DNA from: CAVPRW01 sp046727435 [NCBI: bacterium]
GTDB taxonomy: Bacteria > Tectomicrobia > Entotheonellia > J063
DNA: 8,327 nt
Assembly: GCA_046727435.1 (NCBI GenBank)
Contig: JBKPCR010000278.1
Location: 1 to 8,327 of the forward strand
Direction of reading: 5' to 3'
The stretch's first letter is position 1. The number at the start of each line of letters is the position of its first letter. The notes beneath the pieces are model-generated. The model made no database searches. It had not been told where the DNA came from and was given only the letters and a program-made list of their open reading frames with translations. The position numbers and the translations under genes were made by a program. Below, in pieces: positions 1-6,325 of the stretch.

Positions 1-290
1 GAGCTCGTCGACAGATCGGCATAGATACTTCCTGGTGCCGCTCCCTCGATGATCCCATTCTCCCCCAGAGCAACGGCATCGACCTCCCGTGGGCCCGGCA
101 ATGAGGTGAAGATCAACTCGCTCTGCTCGGCCACAGCTTTAGGCGTATCGGCCCAGGTGGCACCTTGCCGCAGGTGGGGCGCGGCCATCTCTTGGCGAAT
201 ATCGTTGACCACCATAGTGTGGCCCGCTTTCATGACATTCAGGGCCATCGGCCCACCCATATTACCCAATCCGATAAATCCGATGCGCAT
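1..290 (-). CDS. 3-hydroxyisobutyrate dehydrogenase family NAD(P)-dependent oxidoreductase, N-terminal part
   Basis: The first 96 residues of a beta-hydroxyacid dehydrogenase are visible; the rest lies beyond the left edge. The family uses NAD(P) to interconvert 3-hydroxyacids and semialdehydes in the cytoplasm (3-hydroxyisobutyrate dehydrogenase, tartronate semialdehyde reductase and relatives). Seen directly: a Rossmann dinucleotide-binding motif GFIGLGNMGGPMA at residues 4-16, the second strand ending VVND near residue 30, a TSLPGPREV segment near residues 62-70, and the substrate-binding DLSTS motif at residues 92-96 next to the edge. The ATG at 288-290 is chosen because GGAGGTG lies 4 bases upstream and the Rossmann motif begins almost at once, as is usual. 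Length cannot be compared with the roughly 290-300 residues of the family. The catalytic Lys domain is not in the window, so the exact substrate is open. It reads away from the other genes; 326 bases separate it from the LamG gene. Confidence 0.9.
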   Translation of the reverse strand, partial: MRIGFIGLGNMGGPMALNVMKAGHTMVVNDIRQEMAAPHLRQGATWADTPKAVAEQSELIFTSLPGPREVDAVALGENGIIEGAAPGSIYADLSTS

Positions 291-616
291 CAGGCACCTC
301 CAGTTTCTTTGACCGTTGCCGGCATTCGAGGGACAGACGCCTGTTACCTCGTCACGCAGGCTATGCTCCGCCATTCCATGTCATGGTCTGCGTTAAAGAT
401 CAGGACTGATTCTTGGCCGATGTCAGCCCGACGAATGCCCGATGTTATCAGATGTTCCTACGTCAGGAAAGGCTTTTCACCTGGGGGACCTGAAAGTGCA
501 GCGGTACAGGTACTGCGGCGATATAGCGGACTCCGGCGAACGGCCTCGTATAGGCGCCATCGCGACGTCTCCAATCATGGGTGCATATTCCCATGAGCCT
601 GTCGCATCCATGCCGG
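291..616. other. Gene-free stretch of 326 bases between the LamG gene and the dehydrogenase gene
   Basis: No convincing gene is present. Open frames on the plus strand here (for example 165-596) run into the antisense of the dehydrogenase and have no family-like sequence or good ribosome binding site. The stretch must hold the promoter of the dehydrogenase gene unless that gene is read through from the LamG gene. I see no -35/-10 pair of good quality on the minus strand. The one clear structure is the hairpin at 575-596. Confidence 0.5.
575..596 (-). terminator. Stem-loop downstream of the LamG gene, possible terminator
   Basis: TCATGGG (575-581) and CCCATGA (590-596) form a perfect 7-bp inverted repeat around an 8-base AT-rich loop, about 20 bases past the LamG stop codon in the direction of transcription. 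There is no clear T-run after it on the minus strand, so intrinsic termination is uncertain. A third copy of TCATGGG lies at 621-627, inside the last codons of the LamG gene, and could compete for pairing. Confidence 0.3.
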
Positions 617-1381
617 CTATTCATGGGACGCCTGCATGACCTGCTGAATTTCTGTCGGGCTCAGTGCTCGCACATAAATCCTGACTTCATCCAGGATGCC
701 GGAAAAGAAGGCTTCGGCAGGTGTATCCTCCTCAGACTTTTTAGCGCCGATAATCAGCAGCCTGTGGTTCGTCGTACATGGGGGTCTGACTTCTGTGCTG
801 CTCACCGACAGCATCCCATTGAAATAAATAGTGAGGGCCGTGCCATTGTATGTGGAAGCCACATGGGTCCACGTCTGTAACGGAACGGTGGTCGCCGTAT
901 CGAGATATGTCCAGTAGGGGCGACCTCGACATCCACCAAACATGCCACCGGCCCGGAACATGTGTGAATCGTTCCGAATATTCAGCCAATATGCCCCAGC
1001 CTTTTCAAGGATCTCCTGCCGCTCAGGATCCTTTGTGCGACCATCGGTCCTCACCCAGGCCGTCAGGGTGTAGTGTGTCAGGTCGAGAATATCCTGCTTG
1101 CCGATGTAGACATAATCAGAGACCCCGTCGAACTGCAGACCATTGCCATAATACCCCTTTACCCATTGCGGATGGCCCTCTAACCGCCCATGCAGGTGAT
1201 GGCCACTGGAATCCGACGCCATGCGGCCAGCTGATTCGTCAAATCGATATTCGGCGATGAGACCTTCGCGGATGTCCGCCTGAGTGTGCCCAGGGATGAG
1301 GGCCATGGTCATGACGAGGACCAGGAGGTGCACCAAGAAGCTAGTGAAGGATTGGTGAGCGACGTTCATGCTGCGCGCCAT
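617..1381 (-). CDS. Secreted LamG / concanavalin A-like lectin-glucanase domain protein
   Basis: A 254-residue exported protein made of a signal peptide and one LamG (laminin G-like, jelly-roll) domain. Residues 1-35 look like a sec signal: a short start containing Arg, a hydrophobic run from about 14 to 29, and a likely cut after HTQA at 35. From about 40 to 250 the pattern is that of LamG-like jelly-roll folds: LIAEYRFDES, GLQFDGVSDYVYI, TLTAWVRT, WTHVASTYNG, LTIYFNG and the C-terminal GILDEVRIYVRALSPTEIQ. These domains usually bind carbohydrate or protein ligands; no catalytic domain is attached, so it is more likely a binding or surface protein than an enzyme. Cys151 and Cys202 could form a disulfide after export. 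I start at the ATG at 1379-1381 because GGAG sits 7 bases upstream; the frame also opens at an ATG at 1397-1399, but that one has no ribosome binding site. It appears to be transcribed alone. Confidence 0.85.
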   Translation of the reverse strand: MARSMNVAHQSFTSFLVHLLVLVMTMALIPGHTQADIREGLIAEYRFDESAGRMASDSSGHHLHGRLEGHPQWVKGYYGNGLQFDGVSDYVYIGKQDILDLTHYTLTAWVRTDGRTKDPERQEILEKAGAYWLNIRNDSHMFRAGGMFGGCRGRPYWTYLDTATTVPLQTWTHVASTYNGTALTIYFNGMLSVSSTEVRPPCTTNHRLLIIGAKKSEEDTPAEAFFSGILDEVRIYVRALSPTEIQQVMQASHE

Positions 1382-1388
1382 CCTAGCG

Positions 1389-1392
1389 CTCC
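1389..1392 (-). promoter_or_regulatory. Ribosome binding site choosing the LamG start
   Basis: GGAG on the minus strand, 7 bases before the ATG at 1379-1381. The in-frame ATG six codons further upstream has only CGTAAG-like sequence before it, so the inner start is preferred. Confidence 0.45.
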
Positions 1393-1597
1393 GATGCATC
1401 TTACGATTGGAGCGTATCGAGCAACTCGAGGCATGAATTTGCCCTGGCTGCTCCCTGTCGGCATATGGTTCTTAACTTTACCGGTCGCTATAGGGGTGAC
1501 TATACCTCACTGGCAGTTGAGACGCTCGATCAAAGCAGAGCCCCTAGCGGTTGGCACCCGCTCCAGGAAATTCGCGACCAGTCATCTGCTGCCGATG

Positions 1598-2602
1598 TCA
1601 CCTCGCTCTTTGCAGGAAACTGCGCAGATGACGCGCAGTCTCGAGTCGGGCAGAGCTCGTATGCACAGGGCCCCTCGGACGATTCCCGCTAGCTCTCCGA
1701 TCTAGCCGAAGCATGGTGCCTATCTCTTCAACGAGGGGAGAGGTTGGGCCGGACGCATGCTGACGGCGACGCGTGGCTGGTTCGACTTCATCATTGATTA
1801 GGGCAGCAAGCCACGACATTTTCGCGCATGCGAAGGGCTGGCTCCCTTGATCTTGGTATAAAGAATACAGCAGATCATCGAGCTCATTCAGCAAGGAACG
1901 CGCGTTGAGAGCAGTGACGGGACTACCCCTAAGGAACTCTCGTATTCGCTTGCGTAGCTGCGGGCCAATTTCATCCACGCGCTGACGCCAACGATCGGGG
2001 ATTTTGTACACACGGCGGAACCTCTCGATCCTACTACGAAGAGTGATCCCCTCGCGAGGCCTGAGCTCACCGAACTCCGCCTCGGTAAGAGCCCCCACAA
2101 GTCGGACGTGTTAGTATGTACGTGCCCCTAAACCGGTTTCACGATAGGGAAGAAAAATATCTTCCACGCTGAGCCAATCGCGAGATGATCCCTGAAGCGG
2201 GTTCGCCTTCCCTTTGATCATGGCATTGCAGTGATGGCAAACTGGGATGAGATTGAAGGGATGACAGGCAAGATGTGGGTAAGCGCTTTCGGGAAGATAA
2301 TAGAGTTCATCTCGATTGATGGTATGCTGTGCCTCTTCCCCTCGATCGAGGATGAGCTGCGGGTTGCCCTCGATAATGCTGTCCCATGGCCTGACGTACG
2401 GCTCGCTGTTCCGAATCAGCGTGTCGCGCTTCATCTTCTGCGCCTGGCCGTAACGGGTGAGGGGGTTGCTGATCGGCGAGCGGGCGATGACATAGGTTAG
2501 CGTGGCGTCGAGCTGGGGTGCGTCCGGCAACGGATACATGGTATAGCGCGGATCATGCGGGCGCATGCCGCATAATTCCAGGACATGGCCGCCGCCGCCC
2601 AT
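1598..2602 (-). pseudogene. HNH-endonuclease-like gene broken by an in-frame TAA
   Basis: Two open segments (2111-2602 and 1598-2098) lie in the same frame, separated only by a TAA at 2111-2113 and four sense codons. The upstream segment (163 residues from ATG 2602) carries the second half of an HNH-type zinc/nuclease motif: SAYPHLACHPFNLIPVC at 106-122, then CHHCN at 122-126 and KGKANPL. The downstream segment (about 170 residues) holds charged helices such as SRIERFRRVYKIPDRWRQR, as expected for the helical C-terminus of such proteins. The joined product would be about 335 residues. The later segment could only start on its own at a GTG (2096-2098), which has no ribosome binding site, so one gene with a nonsense change is the simplest reading. 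The usual first His of the motif seems lost too (Tyr101-Tyr102 before LPES) and I see no upstream CxxC pair. Family members act in defence or in mobile elements. Alternatives are stop-codon readthrough or two separate proteins. Confidence 0.65.
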
Positions 2603-2605
2603 TGC

Positions 2606-3055
2606 CTACTCTGGTAGGTAGAGTACGGCGAAGTGATTGTCGACCACCGTCCCGTCGGACGCGACCGAAAAGTTCGAGGTGATCACTCCGGTCGGCCCGG
2701 CAAACTGCCCGGTATCGCGGGTCACTTCCCAGAGCACGCCACCGCGCTGCAGCCCCTCGATGCCGCTGGGGAACATATAGCCCTTCCCCAGAGTTTTAAA
2801 CTCGACCGTTCCCAGGCCGCCATAGGTGATGGTCCCCGTTTCGTCGAACGTCCCATCGGCGTTAACGACCACGCGAGAGGTAAAGGCGGCATGTCCACCG
2901 CCGGGTGCTTCCAACGCCGCTTGAATGCTATCGGCACCCATCACGGTGCGGAAGGTTTGATTCGCCGCCGTGGTCTGGGCCTGCAGGGTCTGCGATGACC
3001 CCGCAACGGGCGCAGCGCTGCCGTGAAACTGCAGGACAAAGGATAGTTGGCGCAT
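2606..3055 (-). CDS. Conserved-looking small beta-rich protein of unknown function
   Basis: A 149-residue protein I cannot assign to a named family with confidence. The N-terminus is MRQLSFVLQFHGSAAP, without a convincing signal peptide. The rest looks like strands and tight turns: SRVVVNADGTFDETGTITYG (60-79), GTVEFKTLGKGYMFPSG (82-98), GLQRGGVLWEVTRDTGQFAG (101-120), TGVITSNFSVASDGTVVDN (122-140) and a final HFAVLYLPE. The turn pattern, with the G-x-F-A-G-x-x-G-x-I-x-S-N motif, recalls small eight-strand barrels of the allene oxide cyclase/dirigent type; that is inference. The ATG at 3053-3055 is chosen because AAGGAGG lies 8 bases upstream. A longer frame reaching 3184 overlaps the enzyme upstream and is rejected. 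It follows the enolase-superfamily gene by 37 bases with no terminator between, so the two are probably one operon. Its stop is 3 bases before the ATG of the broken HNH gene. Confidence 0.75.
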   Translation of the reverse strand: MRQLSFVLQFHGSAAPVAGSSQTLQAQTTAANQTFRTVMGADSIQAALEAPGGGHAAFTSRVVVNADGTFDETGTITYGGLGTVEFKTLGKGYMFPSGIEGLQRGGVLWEVTRDTGQFAGPTGVITSNFSVASDGTVVDNHFAVLYLPE

Positions 3056-3063
3056 CGATTGTT

Positions 3064-3070
3064 CCTCCTT
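3064..3070 (-). promoter_or_regulatory. Strong ribosome binding site fixing the start of the beta-rich protein
   Basis: AAGGAGG on the minus strand, 8 bases before ATG 3053-3055, in the 37-base gap after the enolase-superfamily stop codon. It rules out the upstream in-frame start at 3184. Confidence 0.7.
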
Positions 3071-3092
3071 GAGTGTGAATAGGCGCACGAGC

Positions 3093-4268
3093 TCAGGCCA
3101 CGGCGTATTTGCGGAGGATTTTATCGTCCAGATCGATCCCCAGTCCTGGCTTGTTCGGCGGGGCTGCCATGTAGCCGTCGGCAAAAATCTCGATTGGCTC
3201 TTTGACGAGATCGTGCCGTAACGGGTTGGGCTGATCTTTAGACCAGTCGCTCTGCATATATTCGTACGTCAAGAAGTGCGGCAGAGCGGCGGCGATGTGC
3301 AGACCTACCGCCAAGGCCACGGCTGAACAGCTGCCCGTATGGGGGGCATAGGGGATGTGGAAGGCGCTGCTCAGGGCGGCGATCTTGCGCACCTCGCTCA
3401 GCCCGCCGGTCCGGCACGCATTCGGTTGGACGATGTCGACGGCCCGGCGCACCAGGAGATCGCGGAAATCGTAGCGTGTAAACGACGCTTCACCGGCCGC
3501 CACGGGTATATCCAGGGCGGCCGCCAACGCCTGGTAGCCATCGACATGCTCAGGGCTGAGGGGCTCTTCATACCACGCGATGTCGAGCGCTTCTAACCGC
3601 CGCCCGACGCGCAACGCCGTGCCCACATCAGCATGATAACCACAGTTGACATCTACCATCAGGGTAATGCGGTCTCCGACTTCTTGACGGATAGCCTTCA
3701 CCAAACTCAGATCGTCGGTCGGATCGAAGGGATTCTGGCCAATCTTGATCTTCATGGCCCGGAAGCCGCGCTCCACAAACGTCCTGGCAGTGTCGAGCGT
3801 GGTCTCGAGACCCCGAAAGCGGAGCGATGAGGCATAGGCCGCAATGCGGTCACGCTGTTTTCCACCCAGCAGATGATAGACTGGTACCCCATAGGCTTTG
3901 CCGGTTACATCCCACAGGGCGATATCGATCCCACTGACAGCTTCGATAAAAAACCCGCGCGAGTGACCGCGATTCATCATGGTGCCGTACATGAGTTCCC
4001 AGAGCACTTCGGTTTCCCGCGGGTCTTTGCCGCGTAAGACCGGGGCGATCTCTTCCACAATTGCCTGGAGCGCCTTGGGGGCGAGGCGGGTCATGCACTC
4101 GCCGATGCCGATCAGGCCCTCATCGGTCAAGACCTGGACTATCGTGGCCCGGTAGCCCCCAAAGACGACAGATGCCAATTGATCGGCGTAGGGCAGAGCA
4201 ATCGGCGCGCCGACGCTATGCTCAAGGGGAACAAAAAGTGGAATCGCTCGGACATCGGTGATTTTCAT
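3093..4268 (-). CDS. Mandelate racemase/muconate lactonizing enzyme family protein (enolase superfamily)
   Basis: A complete 391-residue cytoplasmic enzyme, the normal length for the family. Members bind Mg2+ and remove the proton next to a carboxylate, giving racemases and sugar-acid dehydratases. An N-terminal capping domain covers residues 1 to about 125. The barrel then shows, in order: the K-x-K base motif (Lys173, Lys175 in AMKIKIG), first metal ligand Asp206 with Asn208 (DVNCGY), second ligand in WYEEP (Glu234/235), third ligand Glu260 (AAGEAS), then Asp278 (DIVQPN), a TGG turn (287-289), His310 (YAPHTG) and Glu336 (TYEYMQSD). The Asp278-His310 dyad plus K-x-K places it in the mandelate-racemase subgroup rather than the muconate-cycloisomerase one. 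All catalytic residues are present, so it should be active; the substrate is unknown, and a hydroxyacid or sugar-acid dehydratase is most likely. The ATG at 4266-4268 has GGAGGT just upstream. It is divergent from the GMC gene. Confidence 0.93.
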   Translation of the reverse strand: MKITDVRAIPLFVPLEHSVGAPIALPYADQLASVVFGGYRATIVQVLTDEGLIGIGECMTRLAPKALQAIVEEIAPVLRGKDPRETEVLWELMYGTMMNRGHSRGFFIEAVSGIDIALWDVTGKAYGVPVYHLLGGKQRDRIAAYASSLRFRGLETTLDTARTFVERGFRAMKIKIGQNPFDPTDDLSLVKAIRQEVGDRITLMVDVNCGYHADVGTALRVGRRLEALDIAWYEEPLSPEHVDGYQALAAALDIPVAAGEASFTRYDFRDLLVRRAVDIVQPNACRTGGLSEVRKIAALSSAFHIPYAPHTGSCSAVALAVGLHIAAALPHFLTYEYMQSDWSKDQPNPLRHDLVKEPIEIFADGYMAAPPNKPGLGIDLDDKILRKYAVA

Positions 4269-4272
4269 CGTG

Positions 4273-4278
4273 ACCTCC
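4273..4278 (-). promoter_or_regulatory. Ribosome binding site fixing the start of the enolase-superfamily gene
   Basis: GGAGGT on the minus strand, 4 bases before ATG 4266-4268. It overlaps an in-frame TTG (4278-4280) that would otherwise lengthen the protein by four residues; a site cannot serve as both, so the ATG is the start. The palindrome at 4285-4300 lies 6 bases further upstream and may affect access to it. Confidence 0.7.
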
Positions 4279-4284
4279 AATCAA

Positions 4285-4300
4285 CAGGGGCTTGCCCCTG
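4285..4300. promoter_or_regulatory. Palindrome CAGGGGC-TT-GCCCCTG in the leader of the enolase-superfamily gene
   Basis: Perfect 7-bp arms around two bases. In the minus-strand transcript it would form a GC-rich hairpin six bases before the ribosome binding site; as DNA it has the symmetry of an operator for a dimeric regulator. A second perfect palindrome, ACCCGCGGGT (4304-4313), follows three bases later. The sequence cannot tell RNA hairpin from protein site. Confidence 0.45.
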
Positions 4301-4326
4301 ATTACCCGCGGGTTCTTCACGCCATT

Positions 4327-4342
4327 GATCATGCGGGATCAT
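4327..4342. promoter_or_regulatory. Direct repeat GATCAT x2, one helical turn apart, over a -10 box
   Basis: GATCAT occurs at 4327-4332 and 4337-4342, centres 10 bases apart, so both face the same side of the helix. The second copy overlaps the proposed -10 element of the minus-strand promoter (4338-4343). This suits a repressor site but the repeat is short and may be chance. Confidence 0.3.
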
Positions 4343-4367
4343 AGCCGACAACGTAGCTCTGCCACAA
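4338..4367 (-). promoter_or_regulatory. Candidate sigma70-type promoter for the enolase-superfamily gene
   Basis: On the minus strand, TTGTGG (4362-4367) is followed after 18 bases by TATGAT (4338-4343), which matches the consensus -10 at five of six positions; the -35 matches at three. The transcript would begin near 4331, leaving a leader of about 60 bases that contains both palindromes. Confidence 0.35.
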
Positions 4368-4445
4368 GAGGCACCGGCCGAGGGCAACGTTAGAGGGCAT
4401 CACAGTAAACTTCGTCACCGTCTTGCGATGCCGACTCCGAGGCGA

Positions 4446-4557
4446 TTCCCTCTCCCTCCGGGAGGAGTGGTAGGGTAAGGGCGGCCGGGGCGTCTGCAAA
4501 CGGCAGGGCTCCCCTCACCCCAGCCCTCGGCAGTAGGCGAGGAAGGAAATGGTGAGG
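4446..4557. repeat. Degenerate GC-rich palindromic repeat (CCCTC/GAGGG type)
   Basis: Two adjacent dyads. The first is CTCCC (4452-4456) with GGGAG (4460-4464) in a CCCTCTCCCTCCGGGAGGAG context, followed by GGGTAAGGG. The second is nested: CCTCACC (4513-4519) with GGTGAGG (4551-4557), enclosing CCTCG (4525-4529) with CGAGG (4538-4542). Intergenic CCCTCACCC...CTCTCCC...GGGAGAGGG palindromes are a known kind of dispersed bacterial repeat that often gives false ORFs translating as LPLLPEGEG, and such a false ORF (4390-4587, minus) occurs here. Only this copy is visible, so dispersal in the genome is inferred. Confidence 0.5.
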
Positions 4558-4580
4558 CGCACCCACATCAGAGCCGGTTA

Positions 4581-4609
4581 TTGACATTCGATGGAATGGT
4601 GGCTAGAGT
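4581..4609 (+). promoter_or_regulatory. Sigma70-type promoter for the GMC oxidoreductase gene
   Basis: A perfect TTGACA -35 box (4581-4586) is followed after exactly 17 bases by TAGAGT (4604-4609), a four-of-six match to the -10 consensus. Transcription would start near 4616, giving a leader of about 40 bases ending in the purine-rich GGAGGGAGGG ribosome binding site ahead of ATG 4655. Confidence 0.6.
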
Positions 4610-4654
4610 GCGCGGAAAAAGTGGGGGGAAAGGAATAGAGGAGGGAGGGCTGCC

Positions 4655-6265
4655 ATGAAGTACGACATCATCATCGTCGGCGCAGGTTCAGCCGGGGCGG
4701 TGCTCGCCACCCGGCTGTCTGAGGACTCGAAGCGGTCCGTCCTCCTCCTGGAAGCGGGGCCGGACTACCCTCAATTTGAACATCTCCCTGAAGAGATCAA
4801 GTTCGGCTTTGACACCGGTACAGGCGCGCCACCCTGGCGGACTCCGGCGGGTCACCCATTGTCGCTCTTGCGCAGTCAGCATAACTGGCAGTTCGTCGCC
4901 AGGGCCACCGCAAAGGCGCCGCCGATGCCTGTCCCCAGGGGCAAGGTAACAGGAGGGTCCAGCGCCATCAATTCTTCGGCCTTCTACCGAGGTATCCCGG
5001 ATGATTTTGATGGCTGGGCCACTAGCGGCAATGACCAGTGGAGTTTCGACAAGGTCCTTCCGTACTTCCGGGCGATCGAGACCGACGTTGACTACCATGA
5101 CGAGTACCATGGAAGTGACGGGCCGATCTTCGTTCACCATGCCAATCGAGAGCAGTGGCATCCGACCCAGTGGGCCTTTTACAATGCCTGTCGGGCCTTG
5201 GGCTTTCCTGAGTGTTTGGACCACAATCGCCCCGACGCGTCGGGTGTCGGGGCATCTATCTCAAACAACCACAACAGCCTCCGTTTCAGTACCGCCCTGG
5301 GCTACCTGGGCCAGTGCCGGCACCGCCTCAACCTGACGATCCGACCCAACTGTCTGGTCCACCGCATCGTGTTTGACGGCAAGCGAGCGGTGGGGGTAAC
5401 GGTTGACAGCGGTGGTGAGATGTTCACCGTCGACGGTGAACACATCATCCTGAGCGCCGGTGCCGTGGGTTCACCCCAACTCCTCATGCTCTCGGGCGTG
5501 GGGCCGGGTGAACAGCTCAGGGGCCTTGGCATCCCGGTGGTGCAGGATATGCCTGGAGTGGGGCAGAACCTCAGGGACCATCCCAAGGTCTACGTTACGT
5601 GGGATGTTAAAGACGGCTACCCAACAGAGCCAACGCCAGCCCGCGGCGGGATCGTGTTGCGCTTCACTGCCCCAGGATCAGACTGGCGCAACGACGTGAG
5701 CATTAATATGGGTGCGTTCGTCACCGAGCGTATTCCATGGTCAGACATCAAGGATGTGGCCCAGAGTGGAGAACGCCCAGCCCGCCGGCGGATTGAGATG
5801 ATGGTCGCCCTGCTCTTCCCGGTGGGATCAGGTGAGCTCAGGCTGACATCTCGCGATCCACACATCCAGCCCTTTCTGGACTACAACTACCTGGCAGATC
5901 CCCTTGACCGGCAACGTCTGCGAGCAGGCGTGCGGCTCGCCCTCACATTGGCAGGGCACGACAACCTCAAGGAGCTCATCGGGCCTCGGCTCAACCCTAC
6001 AGATGCCGACCTCCTCTCTGATGCTGCTCTAGACGAATGGTTGCAGCGCGAGGTTACGACGTATTCTCACGTTTCAGGTACGTGCAAGATGGGACCAAGT
6101 TCGGATGTCATGGCGGTGGTAGATCAAGACGGCAAAGTCAATGGTTTGGATGAGTTGCGCGTGGTCGACGCCTCGATTATGCCTACCCTGGTGCGTGCCC
6201 CGATCAATCCAACCGTCTTGATGATGGCGGAACGAATGGCCACGCTCGTACGCCAGGGGAAATAG
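4655..6265 (+). CDS. FAD-dependent GMC family oxidoreductase (choline/alcohol dehydrogenase-like)
   Basis: A complete 536-residue flavoenzyme of the glucose-methanol-choline family, which oxidises alcohol groups to aldehydes, ketones or lactones. Seen directly: the FAD-binding GAGSAG at 9-14 with Glu33 closing the beta-alpha-beta fold; first GMC signature RGKVTGGSSAIN (95-106); second signature GAVGSPQLLMLSGVGP (269-284); NLRDHP near 305-310; the C-terminal HVSGTCKMG (472-480), where His472 is the expected catalytic base; and LRVVDASIMPTLVRAPINPT (501-520), where Asn518 is the usual second active-site residue. All key residues are intact and the length is typical. There is no signal peptide or twin-Arg motif, so it is cytoplasmic and probably donates electrons to a quinone or dye-type acceptor rather than being a secreted oxidase; that is inference. 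The purine-rich site AGGAGGGAGGG precedes the ATG. It is divergent from the enolase-superfamily gene, with its own promoter. Substrate not readable. Confidence 0.95.
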   Translation: MKYDIIIVGAGSAGAVLATRLSEDSKRSVLLLEAGPDYPQFEHLPEEIKFGFDTGTGAPPWRTPAGHPLSLLRSQHNWQFVARATAKAPPMPVPRGKVTGGSSAINSSAFYRGIPDDFDGWATSGNDQWSFDKVLPYFRAIETDVDYHDEYHGSDGPIFVHHANREQWHPTQWAFYNACRALGFPECLDHNRPDASGVGASISNNHNSLRFSTALGYLGQCRHRLNLTIRPNCLVHRIVFDGKRAVGVTVDSGGEMFTVDGEHIILSAGAVGSPQLLMLSGVGPGEQLRGLGIPVVQDMPGVGQNLRDHPKVYVTWDVKDGYPTEPTPARGGIVLRFTAPGSDWRNDVSINMGAFVTERIPWSDIKDVAQSGERPARRRIEMMVALLFPVGSGELRLTSRDPHIQPFLDYNYLADPLDRQRLRAGVRLALTLAGHDNLKELIGPRLNPTDADLLSDAALDEWLQREVTTYSHVSGTCKMGPSSDVMAVVDQDGKVNGLDELRVVDASIMPTLVRAPINPTVLMMAERMATLVRQGK

Positions 6266-6325
6266 CTCTAGGCCGCCCCGACGTGCCCTCCGAATAGACT
6301 CTACCCCTGTGCGCTTCCAGTAGGG

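Larger units (their letters stand above)
4269..4654. other. Divergent intergenic control region, 386 bases
   Basis: The space between the two oppositely oriented enzyme genes. From left to right it holds the leader palindromes, the minus-strand promoter with its direct repeat, about 80 bases without structure that I can name, the degenerate palindromic repeat, and the plus-strand promoter with the purine-rich GMC leader. I see no coding sequence in it. Confidence 0.6.

Noticed and set aside
1-12. The window opens with adjacent SacI and SalI sites, as in a cloning polylinker.
   Set aside because: The bases are part of the dehydrogenase frame and encode the family's conserved DLSTS motif, so they are genomic.
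1487-1504. TATAGT and TATAGC on the minus strand as -10 boxes for the LamG gene.
   Set aside because: The nearest -35-like TTGATC is 23 bases away from the first, and nothing suitable stands upstream of the second, so no promoter is claimed.
1286-1705. 139-codon plus-strand frame between the LamG gene and the HNH pseudogene.
   Set aside because: It overlaps both minus-strand genes, has no ribosome binding site and low-complexity composition.
3056-3184. N-terminal extension of the small beta-rich protein up to 3184.
   Set aside because: It overlaps the end of the enolase-superfamily gene in another frame, the extra residues look like shadow translation, and a strong ribosome binding site precedes the inner ATG.
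4390-4587. 65-codon minus-strand frame in the divergent region.
   Set aside because: Its translation (LPLLPEGEG) is the typical product of the CCCTC/GAGGG palindromic repeat, with no ribosome binding site.
4688-5224. 178-codon minus-strand frame inside the GMC gene.
   Set aside because: Antisense shadow of a gene whose catalytic motifs are all in the plus frame.
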